From assembly GCA_964626565.1 (NCBI GenBank), contig CAZVFX010000034.1, positions 1 through 57,658 on the forward strand: a stretch of DNA of 57,658 nucleotides, in the 5' to 3' direction. The DNA is from CAZVFX01 sp964626565 (GTDB lineage Bacteria > Myxococcota_A > UBA9042 > CAIXZC01). Under the pieces are notes generated by a model. The model was not told the DNA's origin, did not search any database, and worked only from the letters and a program-made list of their open reading frames with translations. A program made the translations under genes and the position numbers. Positions 25,729 through 33,628 of the stretch are shown one piece after another. Position 1 is the stretch's first letter. Each line of letters starts with the position of its first letter.

Positions 25729-26655
25729 ATGCAGGTGCAATCTGATCATAACTATTACCGGATCGAGATGAAGCCGCAGGCGAAGTGGTTGTGGGATCAC
25801 GCCATTTACCTCTTCCTCGGCGGCATGGCCGGTGCGGTTTACGCAATCGCCGGCATCACGATGCTGTTCTTCAACCCCGCCAACTGGGCCGAATTCGCCC
25901 AGATCGGCATCTACCTGGCTTTCCCGGCCGGCGTCGCGGCTTCTGCCGCCCTGATGTTGGGCCTCGGGAATCCCATGAAGGCAGTTCACTCATGGAAGAA
26001 GCCGGGGACGTCCTGGATCGCTCGTGGAGTGTTCATCTGGACGGTGTTCCTGGGAGTTGCTTTCATCCACTTCATCACTCTGCTTCTGGGCATCGATATC
26101 GGTGGCTTGAACAAAGTGCTGTTCCTGGTTGGTACCATCGCGGCCTTTGGCATCATGGTCTACACCGGCTTCCTGCTGAGTGCGGCCCGGGCCATCGCTT
26201 TCTGGTCCACCGGCGCGTTGCCGTCGCTGTTCCTGGTTGGCGCTCTGGCTTCCGGCTTCCTCGCCATGATCTTTTTTGGTGCGTTGACCGGTGCCGAGGG
26301 CGGTGAGAAGGGCTGGCTGTTCGTGCGCTACGGCGCTCTGATCATGCTCGTCCTCCAGGCGTTCATCACGCTGTTCCACATCCAGGCGACCCACAGCTCT
26401 CCCGAAGGCAGGGTTTCTGCCAATCTTCTCATGAAGGGCGAGAGTTCGGCTCTGTTTTGGGGCGGTGCGATAATCCTGGGTCTGGCTGTTCCTCTGCTGC
26501 TCCTCGTAGTTGGGGGCGGTTCCAAGGCGGTCCTCATCGTGGCCGCGGCTGCTGGCCTCGTGGGCAACCTGGCTCTTCGCCAGGCCATACTCAAGGGCGG
26601 CGTCTTTGCCAGGCTGAAGGCCGGTCGGTTCGAATTCGTTCTGACCAACCCCTAA
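25729..26655 (+). CDS. NrfD/PsrC-type membrane subunit
   Basis: 308 residues with about eight hydrophobic helices (WLWDHAIYLFLGGMAGAVYAI marks the first). GGAGGAGG lies eight bases before the ATG. NrfD-family proteins carry no haem; they exchange electrons with quinones or couple redox to proton movement. This anchors the preceding two subunits to the inner membrane. Its soluble partners lack export signals, so they should sit on the cytoplasmic face, in contrast to periplasmic PsrABC. Confidence 0.88.
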   Translation: MQVQSDHNYYRIEMKPQAKWLWDHAIYLFLGGMAGAVYAIAGITMLFFNPANWAEFAQIGIYLAFPAGVAASAALMLGLGNPMKAVHSWKKPGTSWIARGVFIWTVFLGVAFIHFITLLLGIDIGGLNKVLFLVGTIAAFGIMVYTGFLLSAARAIAFWSTGALPSLFLVGALASGFLAMIFFGALTGAEGGEKGWLFVRYGALIMLVLQAFITLFHIQATHSSPEGRVSANLLMKGESSALFWGGAIILGLAVPLLLLVVGGGSKAVLIVAAAAGLVGNLALRQAILKGGVFARLKAGRFEFVLTNP

Positions 26656-26675
26656 GCAATCTATCATGGCTGCAA

Positions 26676-26697
26676 GGGGGCCGCGACCGCGCCCCCC
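26676..26697 (+). other. GC-rich hairpin between nrfD-type and acyl-CoA synthetase genes
   Basis: GGGGGCCGCG (26676-26685) and CGCGCCCCCC (26688-26697) pair with one mismatch around a two-base turn. There is no T-run; it could be a partial attenuator or an mRNA end-protecting stem. Confidence 0.4.
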
Positions 26698-26722
26698 TAC
26701 CCAAATCATCCTGAGGTGAACA

Positions 26723-28870
26723 ATGAGCACGGAAGCCAGAGACTTGAAATATTTCCTGAGTCCGAGGTCTATCGCCATCGTGGGCGCTTCTGCAAAATTC
26801 GACAGCATCAGCGGCAAGCCGCTGCGCTTTCTGGTTGAGCAGGGTTATGAGGGTAAGATCTACCCGGTGAATCCCAAGTACGACGAACTGATGGGCGTAA
26901 AGTGCTACAAGTCCGTGCTCGAGATTCCCGAGCACGTGGACCTTGCGCTGGTGGCGGTCAACTACAGGCTGGTGCTGCCCATGCTCAAGCAGTGCGTGGA
27001 CAAGGGAGTGAGCTTTGCCGCGGTGTTTGCATCGGGTTTTGCCGAATCGGGCGCCGAAGGCAAGGAGATGCAGCAGCAGATAGGCGAACTGGCCCGTGAG
27101 TCGGGCATGGGAGTATGCGGACCGAACTGCCAGGGTTCCATCGACTTGAGGACCCGTGCCATCGGCGGCTTCAGCGCGTCCATGGGCATCAAACCTCTGA
27201 AGACCGGGCCTATCGGCTACGTGACTCAGAGCGGTGCGTTAGGCTACTCAATTTTCAGCCTCGCCCAGGAGATGGGGGTCGGGTTCAGCTTCGTCGCCAG
27301 TACCGGCAATGAAGTGGATCTGCACACCCTCGACTTCATGGAGTACATGCTGGAGGATGAGGAAACCAAGATGGTCATCTCCTACATTGAGGGGATAAAG
27401 GACGGCAAGCAGTTTGTCCGTCTGGCCGACCGTGCCCTCGCATTGGGCAAGCCGGTAGTCGCGCTGAAAGTGGGACGCTCCGAAGTGGGCCAGAAAGCCG
27501 CTTCTTCGCACACCGCTTCTCTCACCGGTTCCGACGCCGTGTGCGATGCCTTCTTCCGCCAGAAGGGGGTTATTCGCGCAGATGACATCGAGGACATGAT
27601 CGACATCGCGGCGCTGATGCAACGCATTCCCGAGATCCCCAAGGGTACCGGGCTGGGTATCATTACGACATCCGGGGGAGGCGGAATCCTCGTGGCCGAT
27701 GCGGCAGCCGACGTTGGCATTGAGATTCCCGATCTTGGTCCGGAGACAACCGCTGCGATCGAGAAGGTGATCCCGGCCTACGGCTCGGCGATGAATCCGG
27801 TGGACGTTACGGCGCAGGTGATTAACGAAGCCGATGACTTCCGCAAGGTTCTGGGCATCATGCTGGACCACCCCAAACTCGACGCTCTGGTGATCGTGGT
27901 AACCCAGATTACCGGCGAGTCGGGCAGGCAGATGACCGAGGACATCATACGTATGTCCAGGGAAACGAAGAAGCCCATCGCACTGGCCTGGACAGCAGGC
28001 GAAGTGCTTGTGGGCGACTTCTACAAGATGCTTGAGGAAGGTGAGGTCCAGTTCTACAAGTCTCCGGTACGGGCAGTCAAGGCAATGGGCCGTCTCATGA
28101 AGTACGGCGCATTCCGCAACTCCTTGTTCTCTCAGGACACTGTAACCATGTCCTCGCCGGTCACTATCAGCGCCAAGGACCAGGCGCTGGCGTTGCTGTC
28201 GGGCACCGACAAGACTCTTACCGAGCACCAGGGCAAGGAACTGTTCGCCCTGTACGATATTCCGGTGACCCAGGAAGAGGTTGCCACCTCCGCGGACCAT
28301 GCTGCCGAAATCGCGGACCGTATCGGGTACCCGTTGGCCATGAAGATCGATTCGCCTGACATCTTGCACAAGACCGAGGCAGGCGGGCTCAAGCTCAACC
28401 TCTCAACCCGGGAGGCTGTTGTGAGCGCGTTCACCGAGATCATGGCCAACGCCAAGAACTACGACGCCAACGCCCGCCTCAATGGAGTACTGGTGCAGGA
28501 GATGGTTGTCGGAGGCACCGAGGTCATCATTGGAGTCAACAACGACCCGCAGTTCGGACCGACGGTGATGTTCGGTCTCGGCGGGATTTTCGTGGAGATT
28601 CTGAAGGACGTGGCCCTGAGGGTTGCGCCCTTGTCGCGGGACGATGCACTGTCCATGATTCACGAAATCAAGGGCTACAAGGTTCTTGCCGGGGCCAGGG
28701 GGCGAACGAAGTGCGACATCGATGCCATCGCCGACACTCTGGTGAAGGTCAGCCTCATGGCCATGGAGCTGGAGGATCGGGTTGCTGAACTCGATATCAA
28801 CCCGCTCCTGGCATTGCCGGAAGGCCAGGGAGTCCGCGTTGCCGACGCCCTGGTCATCAAACAGGACTAG
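26723..28870 (+). CDS. ADP-forming acetate(acyl)-CoA ligase, fused alpha-beta
   Basis: 715 residues from an ATG after GAGGTG. The order is a CoA-binding domain (1-140), a ligase domain with phosphohistidine His263 in ASSHTASLTGSD, and a C-terminal ATP-grasp domain (about 495-715) with MKIDSPDILHKTEAGG and LFGLGG-type residues. Such enzymes make acetyl-CoA or other acyl-CoA from the acid + ATP + CoA, or in reverse conserve the thioester as ATP, producing ADP rather than AMP. Unlike the Pat-type homologues, there is no C-terminal GNAT domain. It follows the NrfD-type gene by 67 bases. Acetate is the usual substrate; propionate, aryl-acetate and others occur in the family. Confidence 0.88.
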   Translation: MSTEARDLKYFLSPRSIAIVGASAKFDSISGKPLRFLVEQGYEGKIYPVNPKYDELMGVKCYKSVLEIPEHVDLALVAVNYRLVLPMLKQCVDKGVSFAAVFASGFAESGAEGKEMQQQIGELARESGMGVCGPNCQGSIDLRTRAIGGFSASMGIKPLKTGPIGYVTQSGALGYSIFSLAQEMGVGFSFVASTGNEVDLHTLDFMEYMLEDEETKMVISYIEGIKDGKQFVRLADRALALGKPVVALKVGRSEVGQKAASSHTASLTGSDAVCDAFFRQKGVIRADDIEDMIDIAALMQRIPEIPKGTGLGIITTSGGGGILVADAAADVGIEIPDLGPETTAAIEKVIPAYGSAMNPVDVTAQVINEADDFRKVLGIMLDHPKLDALVIVVTQITGESGRQMTEDIIRMSRETKKPIALAWTAGEVLVGDFYKMLEEGEVQFYKSPVRAVKAMGRLMKYGAFRNSLFSQDTVTMSSPVTISAKDQALALLSGTDKTLTEHQGKELFALYDIPVTQEEVATSADHAAEIADRIGYPLAMKIDSPDILHKTEAGGLKLNLSTREAVVSAFTEIMANAKNYDANARLNGVLVQEMVVGGTEVIIGVNNDPQFGPTVMFGLGGIFVEILKDVALRVAPLSRDDALSMIHEIKGYKVLAGARGRTKCDIDAIADTLVKVSLMAMELEDRVAELDINPLLALPEGQGVRVADALVIKQD

Positions 28871-28888
28871 CCATTCAAAGGAGACCGG

Positions 28889-29533
28889 ATGGACAACGGA
28901 TCCGACGGCGTCCCTCCTCCCACCTTTCGTATCGAGTCCACTGCTGTGGACCGGGAGTTGGAGGCCAAGTACGTCCCTTTTCTCGAGCAATCCATGGGAA
29001 TGCCCAGAGAAATCGCCACCCAGTTCTTTGAGCACTTTCTAAAGGAAGCGAAAGAGGGGGCCGCCACCGATGGAACTGAGGGGTTCCCGGAGAAATTTGG
29101 GGAAGTTCTGCTGGAGCAGGAACGCAACGACCCGATGGTGAAGGATACCTTCGCAGACAAGCGCCGCGAAGGGGTCGTGGATCAAGATATCCAGATCTGG
29201 TGGAACATGCATGAGTACGAGCGGCGCATCATCGTCCAGATCGACGAAATGGGTCGCAACATCATGTTCAAGCAGCTCCAGCGTGCCAGCGGACTGGACG
29301 ACGAAGCCGCGGCCTTCCAGGTAGCGCGTCAGTTCCCTATTTACGGCGACCCCGAGCACCGCCCCTTCGGCTCCATGGAAGACCGCCCCCTACCCTACGA
29401 GTTGAAATACCGGATCAACTTCTACCTGCAGCGTCGGCACCAGGAAGACATCAAGAAGTTCGACGAAGATGTAGCCAAAGCCGGCACCCTCAACGCGCTT
29501 ATCCGCCAGGCCATACGGGACGGAGAAGCGTAG
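28889..29533 (+). CDS. Small soluble protein of unknown function, acyl-CoA synthetase operon
   Basis: 214 residues, 18 bases after the synthetase stop, with AGGAG five bases before the ATG, so co-translated. The sequence is highly charged, predicted mostly helical, with no cysteine, no signal peptide and no membrane helix. Conserved-looking blocks include FPEKFGEVLLEQ, WWNMHEYERR and HRPFGSMEDRPLPYE. I do not recognise a family. Location suggests a partner or regulator of the synthetase or of the membrane oxidoreductase. It ends 27 bases before the convergent lon gene. Confidence 0.7.
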   Translation: MDNGSDGVPPPTFRIESTAVDRELEAKYVPFLEQSMGMPREIATQFFEHFLKEAKEGAATDGTEGFPEKFGEVLLEQERNDPMVKDTFADKRREGVVDQDIQIWWNMHEYERRIIVQIDEMGRNIMFKQLQRASGLDDEAAAFQVARQFPIYGDPEHRPFGSMEDRPLPYELKYRINFYLQRRHQEDIKKFDEDVAKAGTLNALIRQAIRDGEA

Positions 29534-29560
29534 CCGCTCCACGCTTCGAGCTGACAACAG

Positions 29561-31975
29561 CTAGTTGACCGCTGAAAGCTGCCTTTCCTCTTCTTCCGCT
29601 CTCGCAAAGCCCAGGTCCGCGACCTGCTCAAAGTACTCTACAGGATGAAACTCCATCTCCTTGCGAACCGCGGGAGGCACTTCGTCGAGGTCTTGCAGAT
29701 TATCGGCGGGCAGGATCACTTTCTTCAAGCCGTGCCGGTGAGCCGACAGCACCTTCTCTCTGATGCCCCCGACGGGCAGAACCTTGCCGGTCAAAGTGAT
29801 CTCGCCGGTCATGGCTACGGTAGGATTGACGCAACGGCCGGAGAGAAGCGAAACCAGCGCGGTGGTGATGGTGATGCCTGCTGACGGACCGTCCTTGGGG
29901 ATGGCGCCGGCTGGGAAGTGGATGTGGATGTCTTCCTCTTTCAGCTTGTCCAAGTCCAGTTCGAAGCGGTCTGCGTTGGCCTTGATATAGCTCATGGCAA
30001 GGTGGGCCGACTCGCTCATCACTTCTCCCAGTTTGCCGGTGAGCTTCAGTTTGCCGCTTCCATCCATCCTCGTTGACTCGATGAGCAGCGTGTCTCCGCC
30101 AACCGGAGTCCAGGCGAGTCCCAACGCGACGCCGGGCTTTTCGATGCGGGCAGCCCGATCCTTTTTGAAACGAGCAGGTCCCAGGTACTTCTGGAGATTC
30201 CGTTCGGAAACCCGCACCGTTCTCTTCTCACCCGAAGCCACACCCGCCGCGACCTTGCGGCACACCGCGGCGATTGTACGCTCCAGATTCCTCACGCCGG
30301 CTTCCATGGTGTACTCTCGGATCATCTTGCCCAACGCGGCCTTGCTCACCGATATCTCCTTGGACGACAGGCCGTTTTCGTGACGCTGCTTGGCCAACAG
30401 GTGCCGCCGGGCGATCTCCACTTTTTCGTGGTCGATGTAGCCCGGGATGTCCACCACCTCCATGCGGTCGAGGAGCGGGCGCGGGATGTGCTCTTTGACG
30501 TTGGCAGTGCAAATAAAGAACACCTGGCTCAAGTCGAAGGGCACGTCGATGTAGTGGTCGAGGAACGAGTTGTTCTGCTCCGGGTCCAGCACTTCGAGCA
30601 TGGCGCTGGACGGGTCGCCCCGCCAATCCTGGCCCAGCTTGTCAATCTCGTCCAGCATGATGACCGGGTTCTTGGTCCCGGCCCGGGTCATGGCTTGGAG
30701 GATCTTGCCGGGCATCGCGCCGATATACGTTCGCCTGTGGCCCTTGATCTCAGCCTCGTCCCGCATTCCCCCCAGTGAAAAGCGGTAGAATTCTCTCCCC
30801 AAAGTCCTCGCAATTGACTTGCCCAATGAAGTCTTGCCCACCCCGGGAGGGCCGGCAAGGCAAAGTATGGGACCTTTGCGGTTCTCGCGGTGACTCGTAA
30901 GCTTCTGCACCGCCAGAAACTCGGTGATTCGTTCCTTCACCTTGTCCAATCCAAAGTGGTCATCGTCCAGAATCTTGCGGGCGCGCTTCATGTTGAGCTG
31001 GTCCTTGGTAACATCCGACCAGGGGAGGTCCAGGAGCACGTCGAGGTAGGTTCGGATGACGTTGTACTCGGCCGATTCCGGGGTCAGCAGTTTCAGTCTC
31101 TCCAACTCCTTTCTCGCCTTCTCTTCGGCGTCCTCCGAAAGTCCCACTGAGGCGATGCGCTCCTCGTACTTATCCTCCGCTACCGATTTCTCGTCCTTCT
31201 CCTCCCCGAGTTCCCGCTTGATTGCGCCCATTTGCTCTCGCAGGAAGTACTCCCGCTGCCGTTTCTCCTGCTTCTCCTTTATCTCGGACTGTATGCGAAT
31301 CCCGAGCTTCTTCACCTCCAAGTCCCCGGCTACGTGAAGAAGGACCAGTTCGAGGCGCTCGGTAAGATCCATGACCTCCAACACTTCCTGCCTCTCCTCA
31401 GGCTTCAAGTTGAGGCTGGCCGCCACAAAATCCGCCAGCTTCGAAGCATCTTCCAGCCCGCTCAACGGCTTCTTCACGAACTCAGGCAGATTGCCGCCCG
31501 GAAGCAGTTTTATGAGCTCCTCGAACGTCTCCCTGGTTTTCTCGAACAGGGCGCGGGTTTTTAAAGGATTTGAGTCGGTTTCCCGCGGGTAGCTGACGCT
31601 CACGGTGGCGGGATATCCTGTGTGCCACTCGTCAACTTCGATTCTCCCAAGAACTTGAACGTAGGCCTGGACCGCACCGTCCGGGAGGCGCCCGAAACGT
31701 TCGATCCGCGCCACCACCCCCACCGAGTGGAGATTGTCCTCGCTCGGTTTGCCTTCTCCTCTTGCGGCCAGGAATGCTATATGGTTCCCGTTCTCCGCAT
31801 AGGCCTGCTCCAGCGCGACCTGCCTCAGCTCATCGTTGGCGCGCACAGGTGCGGCCATGCCGGGATAGAATGCTGCCTGATCAACCGGGAAGACGTGCAA
31901 TTTTCGGGGCAGGCTGTCTCTCATGGTCCAAAGGGAATCCGCTTCGTTTTGGTGTTTGGTATCTTCGTGTTTCAT
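29561..31975 (-). CDS. lon: ATP-dependent Lon protease
   Basis: 804 residues, in the usual size range. N-terminal LON substrate-binding region, AAA+ module with Walker A GPPGVGKTS and Walker B VIMLDEIDKLG, and the serine-lysine protease domain with Ser698 (DGPSAG) and Lys731 (LTGKVLP). It degrades misfolded and regulatory proteins in the cytoplasm. The ATG is preceded by GGAGG at six bases. The N-terminus has an extra hydrophilic 20 residues before the domain. Its promoter contains a palindrome over the -35 (listed separately), which points to repression under normal growth. Confidence 0.97.
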   Translation of the reverse strand: MKHEDTKHQNEADSLWTMRDSLPRKLHVFPVDQAAFYPGMAAPVRANDELRQVALEQAYAENGNHIAFLAARGEGKPSEDNLHSVGVVARIERFGRLPDGAVQAYVQVLGRIEVDEWHTGYPATVSVSYPRETDSNPLKTRALFEKTRETFEELIKLLPGGNLPEFVKKPLSGLEDASKLADFVAASLNLKPEERQEVLEVMDLTERLELVLLHVAGDLEVKKLGIRIQSEIKEKQEKRQREYFLREQMGAIKRELGEEKDEKSVAEDKYEERIASVGLSEDAEEKARKELERLKLLTPESAEYNVIRTYLDVLLDLPWSDVTKDQLNMKRARKILDDDHFGLDKVKERITEFLAVQKLTSHRENRKGPILCLAGPPGVGKTSLGKSIARTLGREFYRFSLGGMRDEAEIKGHRRTYIGAMPGKILQAMTRAGTKNPVIMLDEIDKLGQDWRGDPSSAMLEVLDPEQNNSFLDHYIDVPFDLSQVFFICTANVKEHIPRPLLDRMEVVDIPGYIDHEKVEIARRHLLAKQRHENGLSSKEISVSKAALGKMIREYTMEAGVRNLERTIAAVCRKVAAGVASGEKRTVRVSERNLQKYLGPARFKKDRAARIEKPGVALGLAWTPVGGDTLLIESTRMDGSGKLKLTGKLGEVMSESAHLAMSYIKANADRFELDLDKLKEEDIHIHFPAGAIPKDGPSAGITITTALVSLLSGRCVNPTVAMTGEITLTGKVLPVGGIREKVLSAHRHGLKKVILPADNLQDLDEVPPAVRKEMEFHPVEYFEQVADLGFARAEEEERQLSAVN

Positions 31976-32009
31976 TGTAGCCTCCGAATCAGGGATTCAA
32001 CTTACTGAT

Positions 32010-32037
32010 AACCTAGTAGCAAGGGGGACCCTGTCAA
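32010..32037 (-). promoter_or_regulatory. Putative lon promoter
   Basis: Minus strand TTGACA (32037-32032), 16-base spacer, TAGGTT (32015-32010). The -35 overlaps the arm of the palindrome at 32036-32054. Confidence 0.5.
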
Positions 32038-32054
32038 GGACACCCGATGTCCTT
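32036..32054. promoter_or_regulatory. Palindrome AAGGACA-N5-TGTCCTT at the lon -35
   Basis: Perfect seven-base arms with five-base spacer, overlapping the -35 box of lon by two bases. It fits an operator for a repressor. It also lies about 30 bases downstream of the SLC13 gene stop, so a weak role as that transcript's end hairpin is possible, but no T-run follows. Confidence 0.45.
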
Positions 32055-32083
32055 TATTGCAGTTGTGGTGGAGAGAGGAGGTG

Positions 32084-33628
32084 CTAGAAACCCATCCAGG
32101 AAGGGGATTCTCCGGGGGTAATTCCAAACACGGGGACCACCCAGAAATAGACAAACGCGGTAATGACGCCAACCCCGATAAGGTTGAGGACGAACCCGGT
32201 TTTGCCCATTTGCATCAGCCCCACCTTTCCGCTTGCGAACACAATCGCGTTGGGCGGGGTGCCGATGGGCAGCATGAACGCGCAGGAAGCGGACATTGTT
32301 GCAGGGAGCATCAGGAGCAGCGGGTTGATTTTCAGCACGTGTGCCGTCGCGGCCAAAATGGGCAGCATCATTGTGGTGGTGGCGGTGTTGGAGGTAACTT
32401 CGGTCAGGAAGGTCATGGTAAACGCCACTGCGGCAATAACGATGGGAATCGGGACCCCCTCAAGCACGATGAGCTTGGTTCCGACCCAGGCGGTGAGACC
32501 CGATTCCTCAAACCCGGCTGCAATGGCGAATCCGCCACCAAAAAGCAGCAGTATTCCCCATGGGGCGCGCTTGCCGCCGCTTTCCCAGTCGAGCAGAGGC
32601 TCGCCTGCTTTCCTGTCCACGGGGATTACGAAACAGAGGATGCCCATGGCCATGGCCACGGTGGCGTCGTGAACGTAGGCCTTGAGCCCCAGCAGGCCAG
32701 CCCACCCCGGGATGACAAGGCCCCCCACTTGAATGTCTCCCCTGGTAATCCAGAGCACGGCAGTGGCAACAAAGATGGCCATCACCATCTTTTCGCCACG
32801 CCTCATTTTCCCCAGAGCTGCCAGTTCCCGCTGGATGAGGGTGTCCGCGTCCTTCACCACCTGACCCTTGATGGGGGCTGCGAAAAGTACCATGTACAGC
32901 CACATTAGCGGAATGAACAGGCATGCGAAGGGCAGCCCGATTTTGAGCCACTCGACAAATGTAATTTCCGGGCCGTGGGGGAAATGCTTGCCGAACATGC
33001 CGGCAAAAACAACATTGGGGAAGGTCCCTACCAGGGTGGCCACGCCCCCGATATTCGCGGCATAGGCGATGCCAAGCATCAGGCAAACTCCAAAATTGCG
33101 AGCAGTCTTGTCCTTCTGCCCCCCCTGCATATCTTCGATCTTCATGATTAGGCCCAGGCCGATGGGCATCATCATCATTGCGGTGGCGCTATTGGAGATC
33201 CACATTGACAGAAATCCTGCCGCCAGCATGAAGCCCAGGACCAGGCGGCGCGCGCTCGTGCCCACTGCACGTATGATCCACAACGCCATGCGCGTGTGAA
33301 GGTTCCAGCGCTGCAGCGCCAGGGCAATGAAGAAACCGCCGAGGAGAAGGAAGACATAGTGGTTAGCGTAGTTAGGCGCCACCATTGCCGAGGGCATGAC
33401 GCCCAGCAGCGGAAAGGCCACCAGCGGCACCAGAGCGGTAACACCCAGGGGAATAGACTCACCTATCCACCAACAGCCCATGAGCAGGACTGTAGCGGCC
33501 ATACGTTTCGCCTCTTCCGGCATTCCTTCTGGAGCAGGCCAGAGCATGACCAGGGCAAAGGACAAAATCCCCAGCCACAGCCCAAGGGACTTCCTGAGCT
33601 GAGAGGGGCCAACGCTACTCGTCGTCAT
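32084..33628 (-). CDS. SLC13/DASS-type sodium-dicarboxylate symporter
   Basis: 514 residues, about 11-12 membrane segments. The two signature SNT-like motifs of the divalent anion:Na+ symporter family are visible: WISNSATAMMMMPI and TEVTSNTATTTMMLPI, which bind Na+ and the substrate carboxylates. Expected substrates are succinate, fumarate or malate, which would feed the TCA genes in the window. The ATG overlaps the end of the CoA-transferase fusion gene by 14 bases and has GGAG ten bases upstream, so the two are co-translated. It might instead transport sulfate or citrate. Confidence 0.88.
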   Translation of the reverse strand: MTTSSVGPSQLRKSLGLWLGILSFALVMLWPAPEGMPEEAKRMAATVLLMGCWWIGESIPLGVTALVPLVAFPLLGVMPSAMVAPNYANHYVFLLLGGFFIALALQRWNLHTRMALWIIRAVGTSARRLVLGFMLAAGFLSMWISNSATAMMMMPIGLGLIMKIEDMQGGQKDKTARNFGVCLMLGIAYAANIGGVATLVGTFPNVVFAGMFGKHFPHGPEITFVEWLKIGLPFACLFIPLMWLYMVLFAAPIKGQVVKDADTLIQRELAALGKMRRGEKMVMAIFVATAVLWITRGDIQVGGLVIPGWAGLLGLKAYVHDATVAMAMGILCFVIPVDRKAGEPLLDWESGGKRAPWGILLLFGGGFAIAAGFEESGLTAWVGTKLIVLEGVPIPIVIAAVAFTMTFLTEVTSNTATTTMMLPILAATAHVLKINPLLLMLPATMSASCAFMLPIGTPPNAIVFASGKVGLMQMGKTGFVLNLIGVGVITAFVYFWVVPVFGITPGESPSWMGF

